Below are positions 28,803-40,783 of a stretch of 64,000 nt of DNA, one piece after another (positions within the stretch are counted from its first letter, which is position 1; each line of letters opens with the position of its first letter). A program made the position numbers and the translations under genes. The stretch lies in contig WPIO01000004.1 in the NCBI GenBank assembly GCA_009760855.2, positions 62,001-126,000 of the forward strand, given 5' to 3'. Under the pieces are notes generated by a model. It had not been told where the DNA came from and made no database searches. It was given only the letters and a program-made list of their open reading frames with translations. Source of the stretch: Cristatella mucedo (lineage: Eukaryota > Bryozoa > Phylactolaemata > Cristatellidae).

Positions 28803-29105
28803 CATAATAATATTAATAATAATAATGCACTTGATAAAGCGCCCTCAGAGAACCCAATCTCTCTCCAGGTGCTTTACATTTGCTGCAAAGGGAAATGCAA
28901 TTGATTGGTGAGTAATATCATGCTTGATACACAAACAAAATGAATAACATGGTTAGGGGTGACATGCATAGGGTCAGCATGCAAATGTGGTTAGTGGCAG
29001 CATGCACAGTGTCAGCACGCATAAGCACATGAAGGACGAATCACAGGGACCCACTAAATGTTGTCCTAAATAGGTGTGTTTTTAAGTTCTTTTTAAATGT
29101 GGTCA
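28803..29105 (-). mobile_element. LINE-B 3' UTR copy
   Basis: AAT-type tail, terminus (GATAAAGCGCCCTCAGAGAA), and 3' UTR with the GTCAGCATGC and GTCAGCACGC repeats, ending within TTCTTTTTAAATGTGGTCAG, the boundary of the ORF2 C-terminus. Confidence 0.88.
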
Positions 29106-30254
29106 GGTGGTCAGGGGATGTTCTGACGCCATACATTATAACATATGCCGTGTTCTACTGCTGTGACGCTGTACTTAAATCGCAGAGGATCGACGTAAAA
29201 AAGAAATGCTTACATCGACTAGTCGATCGCCTCCTCCTTGCCAGTACCCGTTCTTTGCGGGCACAACGCCCAGCCTTCCTCGTGCCATCGCGCAGCTCGT
29301 TCTCCTAGCTTCTATGGCAGTAAGACAAGAATGATCCGAAAGGTCAAAGTCCAAGGTGAAATCCTCGTGTTGGACACTGATTTTCGAGGTCCCATCTTTC
29401 CCTGGCTCCGCCTGAACCTGAATTTGAAACACTTTCTAGTCGGATTCGCCGTAACGCCACCCTCTCCCATTACAGCCAAAATTACGCTATTTGGAGACAA
29501 TCGTTTCAGAACGCATGCTCCCAAAGTTCGGAGGTCACAGCAGACCGATATCGCATCCTCTGACGTGAAAATCTCGAAAGCAAAAAAGCTTAAAACTCAA
29601 TCGCTCAAAAAAATGCGCTCTCTCAATGTGTCTTGTTCACTGAGGACTTAAGCGTACTGGAGTCGCACGCGTTGTCACTAAATCAATCCTTTTCTACTTA
29701 TAAAAAGTGCTCTGACAGAAATTCTGTTCTCTTACGCAACTACGTATAATTTTTTGAATAAGGTAACTTTGGCATTACGTCAGACTTTATTAGGGTCAAG
29801 CGAGCTGTTTCGTCGCGTTTCCTTGTGTTCTCGCTATCTCGACCTTCACGGTACACATTTACTTTACCAAAACCTGCCCCCGAATATAATGATTAATAAT
29901 AATAAATAATTTAATAGAGATCGAAGCCTAAAATCTACCCTTTCGCTTCGCTATACACTTCGATAGTTCTTTGTGCACCAGCAAACCACCAAATCGGGTA
30001 CTAGCCTAAAGGGAAAAGGTTTTGGATATAGTGATGGTGGCTATACGGTTGAGGGCTGTTTCAAGAATTTATTCACACCTGTTAAGCAAAATGCCCGAAT
30101 TGCCTGTCAATCAACATGGTAATTGTTAAGAAAATGCTAAACAATCTATCTTATAATCGAATTTTCACATGAAAAACGTGTTAAAAATGAGATAGGAAAT
30201 TTTAACGATTTCTACGTACAAGAAAAAATTAATTATGCAAACTACATCTAAACC
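29106..30254. other. Unassigned; one 137-codon plus-strand ORF
   Basis: The frame 29238-29651 (plus) reads basic and Ser/Thr-rich, with a middle hydrophobic stretch 'FPWLRLNLNLKHFLVGFAV' and a Lys-rich end. No domain is recognised. The minus frame 29432-29175 overlaps it and also looks plausible. Neither has clear splice or family support. The rest is AT-rich. Confidence 0.3.
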
Positions 30255-31525
30255 AGAAATAATGTATCTGTATCTCCGTCAGTAACTCCACAAAGTCATA
30301 AAGACCATGTAGCTGTTACGTAGGAGAGTTTTGTATAGCGAACTCACAGCCTAAGCGGCTTTCGGTACGCATTCGGTAGCCAACAGACTTCGTCTCAGGC
30401 AACAAAGAGAAAGCGGGAAGCATTGCAGAGTCAGGAGAGCAGTTGAGGTAGTGAGTAGCATTGAAGTAGCAGCTCAGGACTGTTGAAAAGGATGAGCCAT
30501 TGTCGGCAGTAGGTGAGTAGTTGTCGTTGCGTAAGAATTGTGGAAGCGAGTTCCACAGTCTAGGACCTGCAGAGCTAAAGCTTCTGTCGCCAACTGTCTT
30601 CAAGCGGAGGAAAGAGACAGCTAATTTATTGTCCACACATGACCTGAGGGCGCGAACAGGCTGAAACTGATGCAGCAGTTCAGCTAGGTACGATGGAGCC
30701 AAGCCGTAGCGGGCATTGTGGGTCACCGTAAGAACTTTGCTCTGATCTTTTGCTCAACCGGCAACCATCCTAGCTCTTTCAGCAGAGGTGACACGTGCTC
30801 AAACCGCTGGAACTTGAAGACCAGCCTTGCAGCCATATTCATAGTCCGCTGTAGTGGCACAATAGCTTTCTTTGGTAGCCCAGCCAAAAGGGAATTACAA
30901 TAATTAAGCCGAGACAGAACTAAAGAGCTAATTAAATTTTTTTACAAGCCACTGTGGGAGACAGCTTCTAATCTTGGATAGGGATCGGATGTGGTGGCTA
31001 GCTGTAGAGGTAGTCTTTTGAATGAAGCTTTTGAAATTGAGGCAGCTGTCGAACACGACACCTAGATTACGAGCACGTGGTGAAGGTCGCACAATAGCAT
31101 CACCTATTAGAAGAGCAAAGCCTTTTAATCCAGCCACACGCTTAGGGTGTCCTATGAGCAGCAGTTCGGTTTTATCGTCATTTAATTTCAGGAAGTTTTC
31201 CGACATCCAGGATCGAATATCGGCAAGGCAAGCATTCAGTTTCTCAGTTGCTGCAGCAGATTCTGACGGTTTAATTGACAAATGCAACTGAGTATCGTCA
31301 GCATAGAAGTGATATCCTATTCCATGGACCTTAATCACTTTTCCCAGAGGTTGTGAATAAATGGAGAACAGCAAGGGACCAAGTACAGACCCTTGAGGGA
31401 CTCCACAGGTGACCCTTCTCGTGTCTGACACCTGACCCCCACACGAAACGGATTGAACCGAAAGTAAACTGGAAACAACATTGATACAAATAAAATTTAC
31501 GAATCCACGTATTTTATGCAACTTA
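30255..31525 (-). mobile_element. LINE-A copy 6 (longest: RT core to tail)
   Basis: L2-like (Jockey superfamily) non-LTR retrotransposon. The frame 31521-30928 (197 codons) contains [16 protein letters not shown], then the reverse-transcriptase catalytic YADDTQLHL, then [20 protein letters not shown]. After a frame break near 30930, the C-terminal region follows: frame 30726-30316 with 'SSAGPRLWNSLPQFLRND'. The 3' UTR ends near 30258. The upstream RT half and endonuclease are missing, so it cannot move autonomously, but long clean frames suggest it is among the younger copies. Confidence 0.93.
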
Positions 31526-31780
31526 TAACGATTATTTTCGCACGTAAAAAATTACTCAAAATCTGAGTGAAATTCCAAAGGATGCTTCGCTGTGCTTCGC
31601 TGTGTTTATACATCACTGCAGAACTTAGCAAGTTTCTTGTGATTTTTGTTGAATAAATATTGCTATAAATGTAATCAAATATAATTGAGCTTTATTTTCT
31701 GTGATCGTAGACAGGCCTAGCAATATTCTTCGAACCGAAATCAAACATACCATCCGGCAGGGATATACAATGATAAAGAT
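31526..31780. other. Short AT-rich spacer between LINEs
   Basis: No feature recognised. Confidence 0.4.
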
Positions 31781-33605
31781 AATAATAACAATAATAATGC
31801 ACTTGATAAAGTGCCCTCAGAGAACTCAATCTCTTTCTAGGCGTTTCGCATTCGCTGCAAAGGGAGGCGCGATTGAATGGTGAGTAATATCATGCTTGAT
31901 ATACATGAATAACATGGTTAGGGGTGACATGCACAGGGTCAGCATGCAAATGTGGGTAGTGGCAGCATGGACAGAGTCAGCACGCATAAGCACATGAAGG
32001 ACGAATTACGGAGACCCAATAAATGCTGTCCTAAATAAGTGTGTTTTTAAGTTCTTTTTAAATGTGATCAAGTCAGTGGATGCTCTGACGCAAGTCGGGA
32101 GGGAGTTCCAGGCTTTGGGAGCATACGAACTAAATGCACGATCTCCTAAGGATTTGAGGTTTGTGCGAGGCAGTGGTAAACTGTTGGATTCCGAAAGTCG
32201 GGTGGTACGATGCTTGGCCTGATGGGGGAGTACATCTAAGAGATAGGCTGGAGCCAAAGAATGAAGTGACCTAAAAGTGAGCGACCAAACCTTGAAGTCA
32301 ATCCGTTTCTTAACTGGTAGCCAGTGCAGGTCGGCGAGAAGTGGTAGGATGTGGCAACTTCAACGCTCACGACAGACAAGCCTAGCTGCAGAGTTTTGCA
32401 ACATCTGTAATCGCCTGATTGCACATGCCGGTAGGCCAGCAAGCAGTGAGTTACAGAAGTCAAGACAGGATGTCACAAATGCACGGACCAACTTAGACGT
32501 GGTATCCTTATCTAAACAAACCCGAACTTTTGCAATTCTATATAGCTGAAAGTAGGCAGACTTGACTGTGGAGCTGATGTGGTCGTCTAACGAGAGGTCA
32601 CTTTGGAACATGACGCCTAGATTTCGAGCTGATTCAACAGGAGATATGCTGGCAGAGCCAATTTTGAGCGTCAGCCTTTATAATTTCTGAATCACACTGG
32701 GTTTCCCATAACTAGTAAGTTATTTTTTATCATCGTTTAGTTTTAGAAAATTTGCTGCCATCCATGTGCGGATAGCATTAATACATGCAACAAGTGAGTT
32801 GAGAGAATTCGAGGTGCTCGAAGGCTGGGAGGGATCAAAGTAAAGGTGCAACTGAGTGTCATCCGCAAAGAAGTGAAAGCCTAGATTGTGCTTGGCAATC
32901 ACATCAGCAAAAGGGAGAGTATAAACCTTGAAAAGAACCGGACCTAGCATGGAGCCCTGAGGTACCCCATATTTCAGAGGTACCTCAGATGATCTTTGTC
33001 CATTCACGTCAATGCTCTGGAGTCTTCCACTGAGATAGGACCTGAACCAGAGCAGTGCTAGTGATGCCCAGGCGAGATGAGAGGCACTCTAGAAGAACTT
33101 TGTGATCGATGGCATCAAAAGCTGCCGAAAGATCGCGCAAAACAAGTAGAGACACTCGACATATATCTGCATTCCTAATTAGGATGTTGTACACTGTAAG
33201 CAATGCTGACTCTGTGGAGTGATTAGCTCTAAAGCCAGACTGAAGCTTGCTAGCAAGGTTTGAAGTTTCAAGATATGAGTTCAGCTGGTCCGTTACAACT
33301 TGTTCCAGTGTCTTAGATAGGAATGGTAGAATTGAGGCTGGGTGGTAGTTGCTCATTTTATCTTGGTCCAGTGTCGCTTTCTTGAGAAGTGGCCTGACTA
33401 CAGCTTTTTTGTAGGTGCTGGGACATGACCTGAGGCTAATGACATATTAATGATATTAGTTATGCATGGCAGCAGCAGATCAATGCACCGTAGGAGCAGG
33501 GCAGTGGGAAAAGGATCCCGAGGACTTGTTGTCTTTTTTGATTGGGATGTGAACTTCAGAACGAGATTACTAGTGACCTGCTTAAATAAAGACAAGCTTT
33601 AACTG
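31781..33605 (-). mobile_element. LINE-B copy, most of RT to tail
   Basis: L2-like retrotransposon, broken into several frames. 33356-33009 has the RT start (NYHPASILPFLSKTLEQVV, HSTESALLTVYN, 'LSAAFDAIDHKVLL'). 33007-32720 has YGVPQGSMLGPVLF and the catalytic FADDTQLHL; tyrosine of YADD is replaced by Phe. 32611-32360 has the [14 protein letters not shown] block. 32257-32006 has 'FGDRAFSSYAPKAWNSLP'. The 3' UTR and AAT tail finish at 31781. The endonuclease is absent. Confidence 0.93.
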
Positions 33606-34570
33606 AAAATAAATTCCAAATTTCATGTTGATCCATGAAGCATGGGCTAAACTATGAAACTTACAAGGCACAGCATGTCACTGTAACTGAAGCGGTTTAA
33701 AAGTCGCAATCGTGTACTTTACCAGCTGCAAACATTCAGCTAAACGTATCAAGGCTTTACTAGTTACGACGCAAGTCGCATGTATGGCAGAGATCGATAA
33801 TTATTTTATTTACAGACTCCGGTTTATCTCTGGGTTAGACATGGTTTGAAAATTTGTTTTTGTGTTAACATAAAAATCTTAAAATTTTCCGATCCTATTT
33901 CAGATTTGTTTCTCTAATGAATGGTACCCTACGCAAATATTTGACGGTTGGACAAAATATTTCTTTGTTTAATCAAAAGTTATCCTTTGAGAGCTAGAGT
34001 GATCAATTTGCAAGATAACTACTAAACTTAATTTGAAAAACTCGATAATTTGAATTATCCAGTAAGGCAGAAATGGTCAATAAAACTGCACTTTGACTGC
34101 TTTTTCTTGCACACAAAAGCATACTGGAATCACGAGTTCACTGCTACATCATGCTCTCTCCTCTTGGGAGTTGCAAGGATGCTTTTGAGGGGTTGATCGG
34201 AAGTAAATATAATGCTTCCTATGTATGTAATGAGGCCAGGAAATTTTGAGGGAGTTCTTATCTGTACGAAATCTCTTGACTGTCTAGAAGTAGCTCAAGC
34301 TTAAAGTAGCACGATGTAGAGATTGAAAATAATTACGTAAGCGCTCAATTTAAAGCTGCTTGCCGATTCCAATAAATATATGTACTATATCTTAGTAAGC
34401 AGCAGTTCTTTAAAGGAATTACCAACCATTTTATATGTTAACTAATGCGATATAAAATTGCAAGAATCCCAAGTTTTGCACGATTTAAATTTAACGGAGA
34501 GAAATCTGATGTTGGAAATATGTGCAGGTCTCGTCCCTAGATTAAAATCCTGGCTCCGACAACGCTCCCG
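33606..34570. other. AT-rich, nothing recognised
   Basis: No frame above about 60 codons and no repeat-family member. Confidence 0.5.
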
Positions 34571-34571
34571 G

Positions 34572-34732
34572 ATCTAAGACCTGGGGCATGGTGTGCTTGT
34601 GCTTCATACCTCAGTGGGTTGTGGGTTCGAGTCCTACAGCAGGCGGATCTTGCATTAGCCAATGCAAGTGGGGGTGTTAGTCACTAACGCTCTTCTTCCG
34701 CTATTTAAATGCGGCTGTTGGATCAGCTAAGC
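34572..34732 (+). mobile_element. SINE-D copy 6, plus orientation
   Basis: GTGGGTTCGAGTCCTACAGC (B box) at 34620, then GGCGGATCTTGCATTAGCCA, then CGCTCTTCTTCCGCTATTTA and GGCTGTTGGATCAGCTAAGC. This is the reverse complement order of the minus copies, ending at the same point. Confidence 0.75.
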
Positions 34733-34750
34733 TTTGCTTTTTACTTTCTT

Positions 34751-34753
34751 ATG

Positions 34754-34822
<69 letters not shown>
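34751..34822. repeat. (CT)n(TA)n microsatellite
   Basis: About 23 CT units run directly into about 11 TA units; it follows the tail of SINE-D copy 6 closely. Confidence 0.97.
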
Positions 34823-34823
34823 C

Positions 34824-35536
34824 GTATTTATTGACCTAGCTGGTGAGGCTACCCAGGTGGCAAGCAATTTTTCAGTTTCGTCTTATTGTAGCTTCGCCTT
34901 TTTAGGAAGAAAAATTCAAAATATTTCACAATAGCCTTTAATTATATAATTACACAGAAAGAAACAAACGTCCTTTAATTTTTTCCATTATTGGGAAAGC
35001 TAAGCATATAGTCTGCACGGTTTGCTCTTTTTACTCCGTATTGACCGCTATTAAGTTTTGGCACTTTCCCACTTTTTATCGAACTTCTTGTTCGAGTGAA
35101 ACCAAATCTTCAACTATGAAATGCGTTTTGCATTTCGCGTCTATACATTCACGCGGGCTCTCATCCAATTTGTCAGCGTCAGATAGCGAGTCAGCCGTGA
35201 CTTCCGACGCTTGCACTGACTGTGGCGAACGTCGGGGCTGCATCTGCACTGCAGCCTCGGAACGATGCTTGTAAGAAATGAAGGCACGCTCAACGAGTGT
35301 GGATGCAGTAGCGACGCAAGAACGAAAGAAGCTGAGCGAAAATGTTTGGTTTGCTTCCTGAGCGCAAATTCCCTCGCTGTTTCTCTCCCTTTTCACGGCC
35401 GCGTTTTTAATTGCACCCACTGCGGGAAAACTTGTGGCTCGAAGACGCGAACGTCGCCAAGGTCCAGAGAAATCGACAACGAACGAAAAAAAGCGAAAGA
35501 AAATAACTTTGAAAGGCTCACGGCACTCGAACGGGG
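34824..35536. other. Unassigned region left of the hexamer repeat
   Basis: Both strands are partly open at 35041-35530. The minus frame continues out of the repeat and ends 'DLVSLEQEVR', the plus frame ends 'CTAASERCL'. No family or splice evidence distinguishes them. Confidence 0.3.
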
Positions 35537-35834
35537 TCAGGAGCAGCGGCCGGGACAGCGGCCGGGGCTGGGGCAGCAGCAGCGGCAGGAGCAGCGGCAG
35601 GGGCAGCGGCAGGAGCAGCGGCAGGGGCAGCGGCAGGGGCAGCGGCAGGGACAGCGGCCGGGGCAGCGGCCGGGGCAGCGGCCGGGGCAGGGGCAGGGGC
35701 AGCAGCAGAGGCAGGAGCAGCGGCAGCGGCAGGGGCAGCGGCAGGGACAGCGGCAGGGGCTGGGGCAGCGGCAGCGGCAGAGGCAGGATCAGCGGCAGGG
35801 ACAGCGGCAGGGGCAGGGGCAGCGGCAGGGACTG
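35537..35834. repeat. GC-rich hexamer array (GGCAGC/GGCAGG-type)
   Basis: About 50 units of a six-base GGCAGN/GGGCAG theme with GGCCGG variants. It forces long open frames in several readings (Ser/Gly/Arg and Gln/Arg/Gly on plus, Pro/Leu on minus), which I do not treat as genes. Confidence 0.95.
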
Positions 35835-35969
35835 AGCGGCCCGATCCACGCCGATCGTTCGAAGGAGTCGCTCGGTAGCGACGCTAGCTAGCTAGCTCTC
35901 TAGAAAGGGAAGATGCTCGCCAGAGCTCCCTGCGCGAGGCTGCGGCAGACGAACTTTTTTGCGTCTCTC

Positions 35970-36116
35970 TAATAACAATAATTATGATAAGAATAGCAAT
36001 ATTGCACTCGATAAAGCACCCACATTTGCTGCCAAGGAAGCACGGTCGAATGGTGAGTGATGTCGTGCTTGATAAACAACACGAATAACATGGTTAGGGA
36101 TGACGTGCGCAGGGTC
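35970..36116 (-). mobile_element. LINE-B 3' UTR fragment
   Basis: AATAACAATAATTATGATAA tail, CACTCGATAAAGCACCCACA with a deletion in the terminus, then CATGGTTAGGGATGACGTGC. It ends abruptly in unrelated GC-rich sequence (36117-36362). Confidence 0.8.
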
Positions 36117-36363
36117 TTTCCTTAGGCCAGACGCACCCCTCGCGGAGCGGCGTCGAGCTGAGAGCGACGGATAGAGAGGCGAGCGAGCGAACGTCGAGCT
36201 GGCGAAAGGCGAGAGCCAGCAGAGAGCAGCAGCGTTTCGCTTAGCGAAGCCTCGGCGAGGAGATCTGAGCGGCGCAGGCGCAGTACACTGCCCGATTGCA
36301 CTTCCGCATCGGCAGAGACGACCGAAGCCGAGCTGCCGTCTGCCAAGCTAGCGGCTGGCCTAG

Positions 36364-38895
36364 ATCCAATAATAATAAATAATAATAATGATAGAAATAA
36401 TACCATTGATAAAGCACCCTCAGAGAACTCAATCTTTTTCTAGGCGCTTTACAATTGCTGCAAAGGAAGCACGATCGAATGGTTAGTGGTAGCATGCTCG
36501 AAAAACAACAAGAATGAACATGGTTATGGGTGAAATACGAGCTGATTTAGCCGGTTCTTTCCGAGGTCGTGGAAGCAATCACCTTACCAAATGTGCCAGC
36601 CATCATGGCTTCATTCACACAGGGTCGGTATGAAGGTATGGTTAGTTGCAGCATGGACAGTGTCAGCACGCACAGGCACATACAGAATGAATCATAGGGA
36701 CCCACTAGAAGCTGTGATAAATAGGTGCGCTTTTAGTTTCTTTTTAAATGTTGTCAAGTCAGGAGATGCCGTGACGCAAGTCGGGATGAGTTCCAGGCTT
36801 TGAGAGCATACAAACTAAAGGCACGGTCTCCAAAGGATTTGATATTTGCACGAGGTATGAGTAAACAGTTAGATTCCGAAAAGTACGGGGTACGATGCTT
36901 GACCTGGTGGGAGAATAGATCTGATAGGTAGGCTGGAGCAAAATAATGGAGGGATCTGAAAGTGAGTGGCAAAACCTTGAAGTCGATGCGTTGTTTGTCT
37001 GGTAGCCGATGCATGTCGGCGAGAAGTGGTGTGATGTGGAAACTGCGACGCTCACGACAGACAAGCCTAGCTGCAGAGTTTTGCACCAGCTGTAAAGGCT
37101 TGAGTGCACCGGCAGGTAGGCCAGCAAGCAGTGAGTTACAGAAGTCAAGACGGGATTCACAAATGCATGGACCAATTTATATGCGGTATCCCTGTCTAAA
37201 CAAGCTGTATTTTAGCAATTTTATGTAGCTGAAAGTTGGCAGACTTGAATGTGGAGTTGATGTGGTTGTCTAATGAAATGTCACTATGGAACATGACGCC
37301 TAGATTTCGTGCAGATTCAACAGAAGATATGCTGGCGGAGCCGATTTTGAGCGTCAGCCTTTCCAATTTCTGAATCATAGTTGGATTGCCCATAACTAGT
37401 AACTTGGTTTTATCATCATTCTATTTAGGAAAATTTGATGCCATCCATGTGCGGATGTCACCAATACATGCAGCAGGGGAGTTGAGAGAGGGATCTAAGC
37501 AAAGGTAAAACTGAGTGTCATCTGCATTGAAGTGAAGGTCTAGGTTGTGCTTGGCAATCACATCGGCAAGAGGAAGAGTATAAATCGTGATAAGAGCTGG
37601 ACCAAGCACGGAGCCCCGAGGTATACCATATTTTAGAGGTTCCTTGGATAATCTTTGTCCACCCACATAAATACTCTGGAGTCTCCTACTGAGATAGGAT
37701 CTAAACCTTTGAAGTGCAATGCCAGTGGTGCCCAGACGAGATGGGAAGGACTTGGTGATCGATGGCATCAAAAGCTACCGAAAGATCGAGCACAGCAATT
37801 AGAGATATTCTACCTATGTCTGCATTCCTAAGTAGGTTGTTGTACACCCGAAGTACTTCTGACTCTGTGGAGTGATTAGCTCTAAAACCAGACTGGAACT
37901 TACTAGCTAGGTTTGAAGTTTCAATATATGAGTTCAGATGGTCTGCCACGACTGGTTCCAGTATCTTTGATAGGAACGGTAGAAGGGTGAGTGAGCGGAA
38001 GTTGCAAAGTTCTCTTGGTCTAGTGTCGCTTTCTTGAGTAGTGGCCTGACTGCAGCCTTTTTGAAATGTGCTGGGACATCACCTGACGCATATTGTTCGA
38101 TTGGGATATGAACTGCAGGACGAGGTCACTAGAGGCCTGCTTAAATTTAGACATTAAAGTGCTGCATGGAATTGAGGGACAGCATTCCACGGCGGATGCT
38201 GCCATCTTACGGTGGACTCTCTGATCTTGTCTGTAGTCTTGACAAAGAACGTAGAGATGCGATCAGCTAGATCACCGCAGGGATCAGTTGGTAAGAGACT
38301 AACCTGGGAGCGAGGTTGAGGAGATGGTTGATCGACGACATCAGCATTTTTGGATTATGCGTCAGTGAATCAACAATGTTTTTTTTTATAGAAGCTAGAC
38401 TTGGTCTTTGCTAGGATATATTGTTATGATCACAGCAGTTCTCGTAAGTACTGTCGATGGACAGTCAGTTCTGATCTCTTGCATACGCTTTCAGCTGGCG
38501 CGTAGTAGACATAGCTAGTTTAATAGATGTGGTAAACTATGGGCCATCTGGGCGAGGGCGAACAGTTCGCGTAGTCAGAAGTGCAAACTCGTCGAGCATG
38601 TCAGCTAGTATCGTGTTGTAGTAATCTACCAACGATGACAGATCGGAAGGGGAGTTGAGCAGCTCACGCCAAGCAGATATTCTCGCACGGACAGCATCGA
38701 TGCCAAGAATCTTGAGGTTTCGCGATTCCCAGGTGATGTTAGGTGAGGATGAAGAGGAGGGCATACATTGTAGACTGAATGAGATCGGCATTTGGTCAGA
38801 TAAGCAGGATTTTGTAATAACTGGTGCTGAACAAAAGGGCAGTTGTATGAGAGAATTTTGTTGAGGGTACGACCCTTGATGTAAATAGGGTCCAT
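36364..38895 (-). mobile_element. LINE-B copy, endonuclease end to tail (longest)
   Basis: From the AAT tail at 36364-36385 through 3' UTR, ORF2 C-terminus (frame 37086-36754, 'ARLVCRERRSFHITPLLADM'), RT middle (37771-37421, catalytic block read as NADDTQFYL, Tyr lost), RT N-part (37949-37701, 'LASKFQSGFRANHSTES') and the endonuclease end (38908-38537, 'TKSCLSDQMPISFSLQ'). Many stops and frameshifts. A SINE-D scrap interrupts the 3' UTR at about 36538-36612. The 5' endonuclease core and any ORF1 are absent. Confidence 0.92.
36538..36612 (-). mobile_element. SINE-D remnant nested in LINE-B 3' UTR
   Basis: GAGCTGATTTAGCCGGTTCT, then CCGAGGTCGTGGAAGCAATC and CACCTTACC sit between CATGGTTATGGGTGAAATA and CACAGGGTCGGTATG, which are contiguous in other LINE-B copies. 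Confidence 0.6.
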
Positions 38896-40299
38896 GCACA
38901 TGAGTCACAAGAGACAGTGAGTCAGTCCTCAGCTGCGCAGCTGCGAACCGCTGCCTCCTTTGGCGAGTGTGGCGTTCTTCGCCGAAGGCTCTAGCTCGCT
39001 CGAGCTAAGACGGTCGCGACACGGTCTCGCGAGAGCATCGAGCTGAACTGACTCAAACGAAACTGTCGAGCTAAAGAACTAAGTCTAACCGACGCCCCAG
39101 AACGAGGAGGTGGTGTCTCCTCGCGAGATGTCGTTCACTCGTTTTCTGGAATTTGAAGCAATCCCTCCTAGAATGCACGAGAGAACGAATCATCAGGTGA
39201 GGCCGGCACGAACCGCTGCGGTAGCAGCGGTTCGTGCTGGCCACGCCCTCTTTTTCACGGCTCTGTAAAGCCGGGTGGCGGCTCCTGTCGGACCGATGCC
39301 ACGCATGCGAAGCGAGGCACAGTCCGAACTGGGGGAGGGGCCAGCGGCCGATATCCGGTCGCCCTCTTTTGCACACTGGCGGACTGGGTAGGCAAACCTC
39401 GTGTCCCGTTTTGACGCCTTCGTTTTCACAAGCCTTGGCCAACCACACCTGCTCGTTTGGCTAATGCTTCTCGCAGGCGGTCCGTCCGAGCTTGTATTCG
39501 TACATTAACTCGCGCATAAACTTACTGAAGGCTAAATAGGCCACACCGTGGGGAGCTGCGTTTTGATCGGCGGCACGACGGCCGCCTCCCGGCTCGCCCC
39601 CTCCTCCCGAACCCGGTGCCCGACAAGAATCGCTGTGGCTCCTGGCGAGTCGGCGCCTGACAAGAACTTCTCGAGGCGGCTCTCGCGAGCAGCAAAACGA
39701 GCTTCTCGCAAGAGCCGTCCGACTTTTGGCGCTGCTTCGAGAGCTGAGCGCACGCGAGCGTTCTCGAGACTGTCAGGTCGACGAGGGTCGTGGATCAGCT
39801 GCCGCCATCAGCTCGCCGCCGGTGTGAAGCCGGCAAAAGATGAGCTCGTCACGTTGCAGGTCGCAGGACCGTGGTTAACCCAGTTCGCAGCCGATTCGCC
39901 TCCGATGCTGCGACGTCGATGCTGGTCGAAGGAGCCGCTCGCTCCTAGCCGGCCGCTGTACGTTGTAAGGTCTAACGACTCGGCCGTCGAAACGATCAAA
40001 ACTCCTTCGTCGCCTCCGCCACTACCGTCGAACCAGTCGCACGCCGAGGCGGCGGGGCGCCTCGCGAAGGACTGAACGCCGACGCCGACTCACGGCGGCG
40101 GCGGTCTTCGAGGGCGCTCCGGTAGAACTCCTCGAGACCGAGATCCACGCCCTCGCGCGCCAGATCTCATTCTCTGTCGCCGCTTGTCGAGTCCAGTCAT
40201 CACCTCGACTGCTCCCGATAGCGACGACGGTCGAGCCGATCGGACTCAGAGGTCGCTCGGCCTGCGGTCGCCCGCTGGCGAGCACGGCGCTGGGCTCAC
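38896..40299. other. GC-rich unassigned region
   Basis: Open frames on both strands (for example plus 39548-40075, 175 codons; minus 39999-39808 and 39753-39532) without recognisable domains. A strong hairpin at 39201-39242 is listed separately. If the exon at 40300-40783 is real, further minus-strand exons of that gene could be here. Confidence 0.35.
39201..39242. repeat. Near-perfect hairpin, 19-nt arms
   Basis: GGCCGGCACGAACCGCTGC (39201-39219) pairs with 39224-39242 around a GGTA loop. All positions are complementary except 39205/39238, which would be a G-U pair in RNA. Confidence 0.92.
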
Positions 40300-40783
40300 G
40301 TGCACCGTCCACGTGGCCGAGCCGGGAGGACGGCCCTGGTTGCTCGGCGAACGGCAGGCGCGCGCAGCCGGGCTGCCGCCGCCGCCGCCAGACGGCGCCC
40401 CGTCCGAGCCGCTCAGCCCCGAGTCGGAGGTCGGAGGTCGGAGCGGCAGTGCTGGCGACGCTGAAGCATCCAGCCGTCCCGATCTAGCGTCCGCATGAGA
40501 CACGGCTGCGGCAGCGGCGGGGTCGTTCATTTCGGGAACAGCCGTTTCGACGACCGGCGGCAGAGCGCGCGGTGAAGGCTGACCGGTTGCGAGCGTGACT
40601 GCGGTCGGCCCCGACGACGACTGCAGCGGCGGCTGCTTCGCCTCGGCGGGAAGCTGCTGCGCGCCGGCAGCAGCCTCGTCCTGTGCATGGGCGCCGCCAC
40701 CGCCGCTGATACCAGCGACGGAGCCCACGTGGTTTTGGCTCATGAACGCCTTAAGCTTGTCTTCGCCTAGGATTGATGCCAGC
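40300..40783 (-). CDS. Candidate coding exon, unknown protein
   Basis: I do not recognise this. Reading minus from a CTTACGTCCCAG acceptor gives ASILGEDKLKAFMSQNHVGS, then about 140 residues rich in Ala, Pro, Ser and Gly, to a CAC|GTGAGC donor; without that donor the frame stops at 40246. Support is the splice signals plus the open minus frame; GC-rich composition makes chance open frames common, and the plus strand is partly open too. It could be an exon of a minus-strand gene between the two recognised ones, or spurious. Confidence 0.3.
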
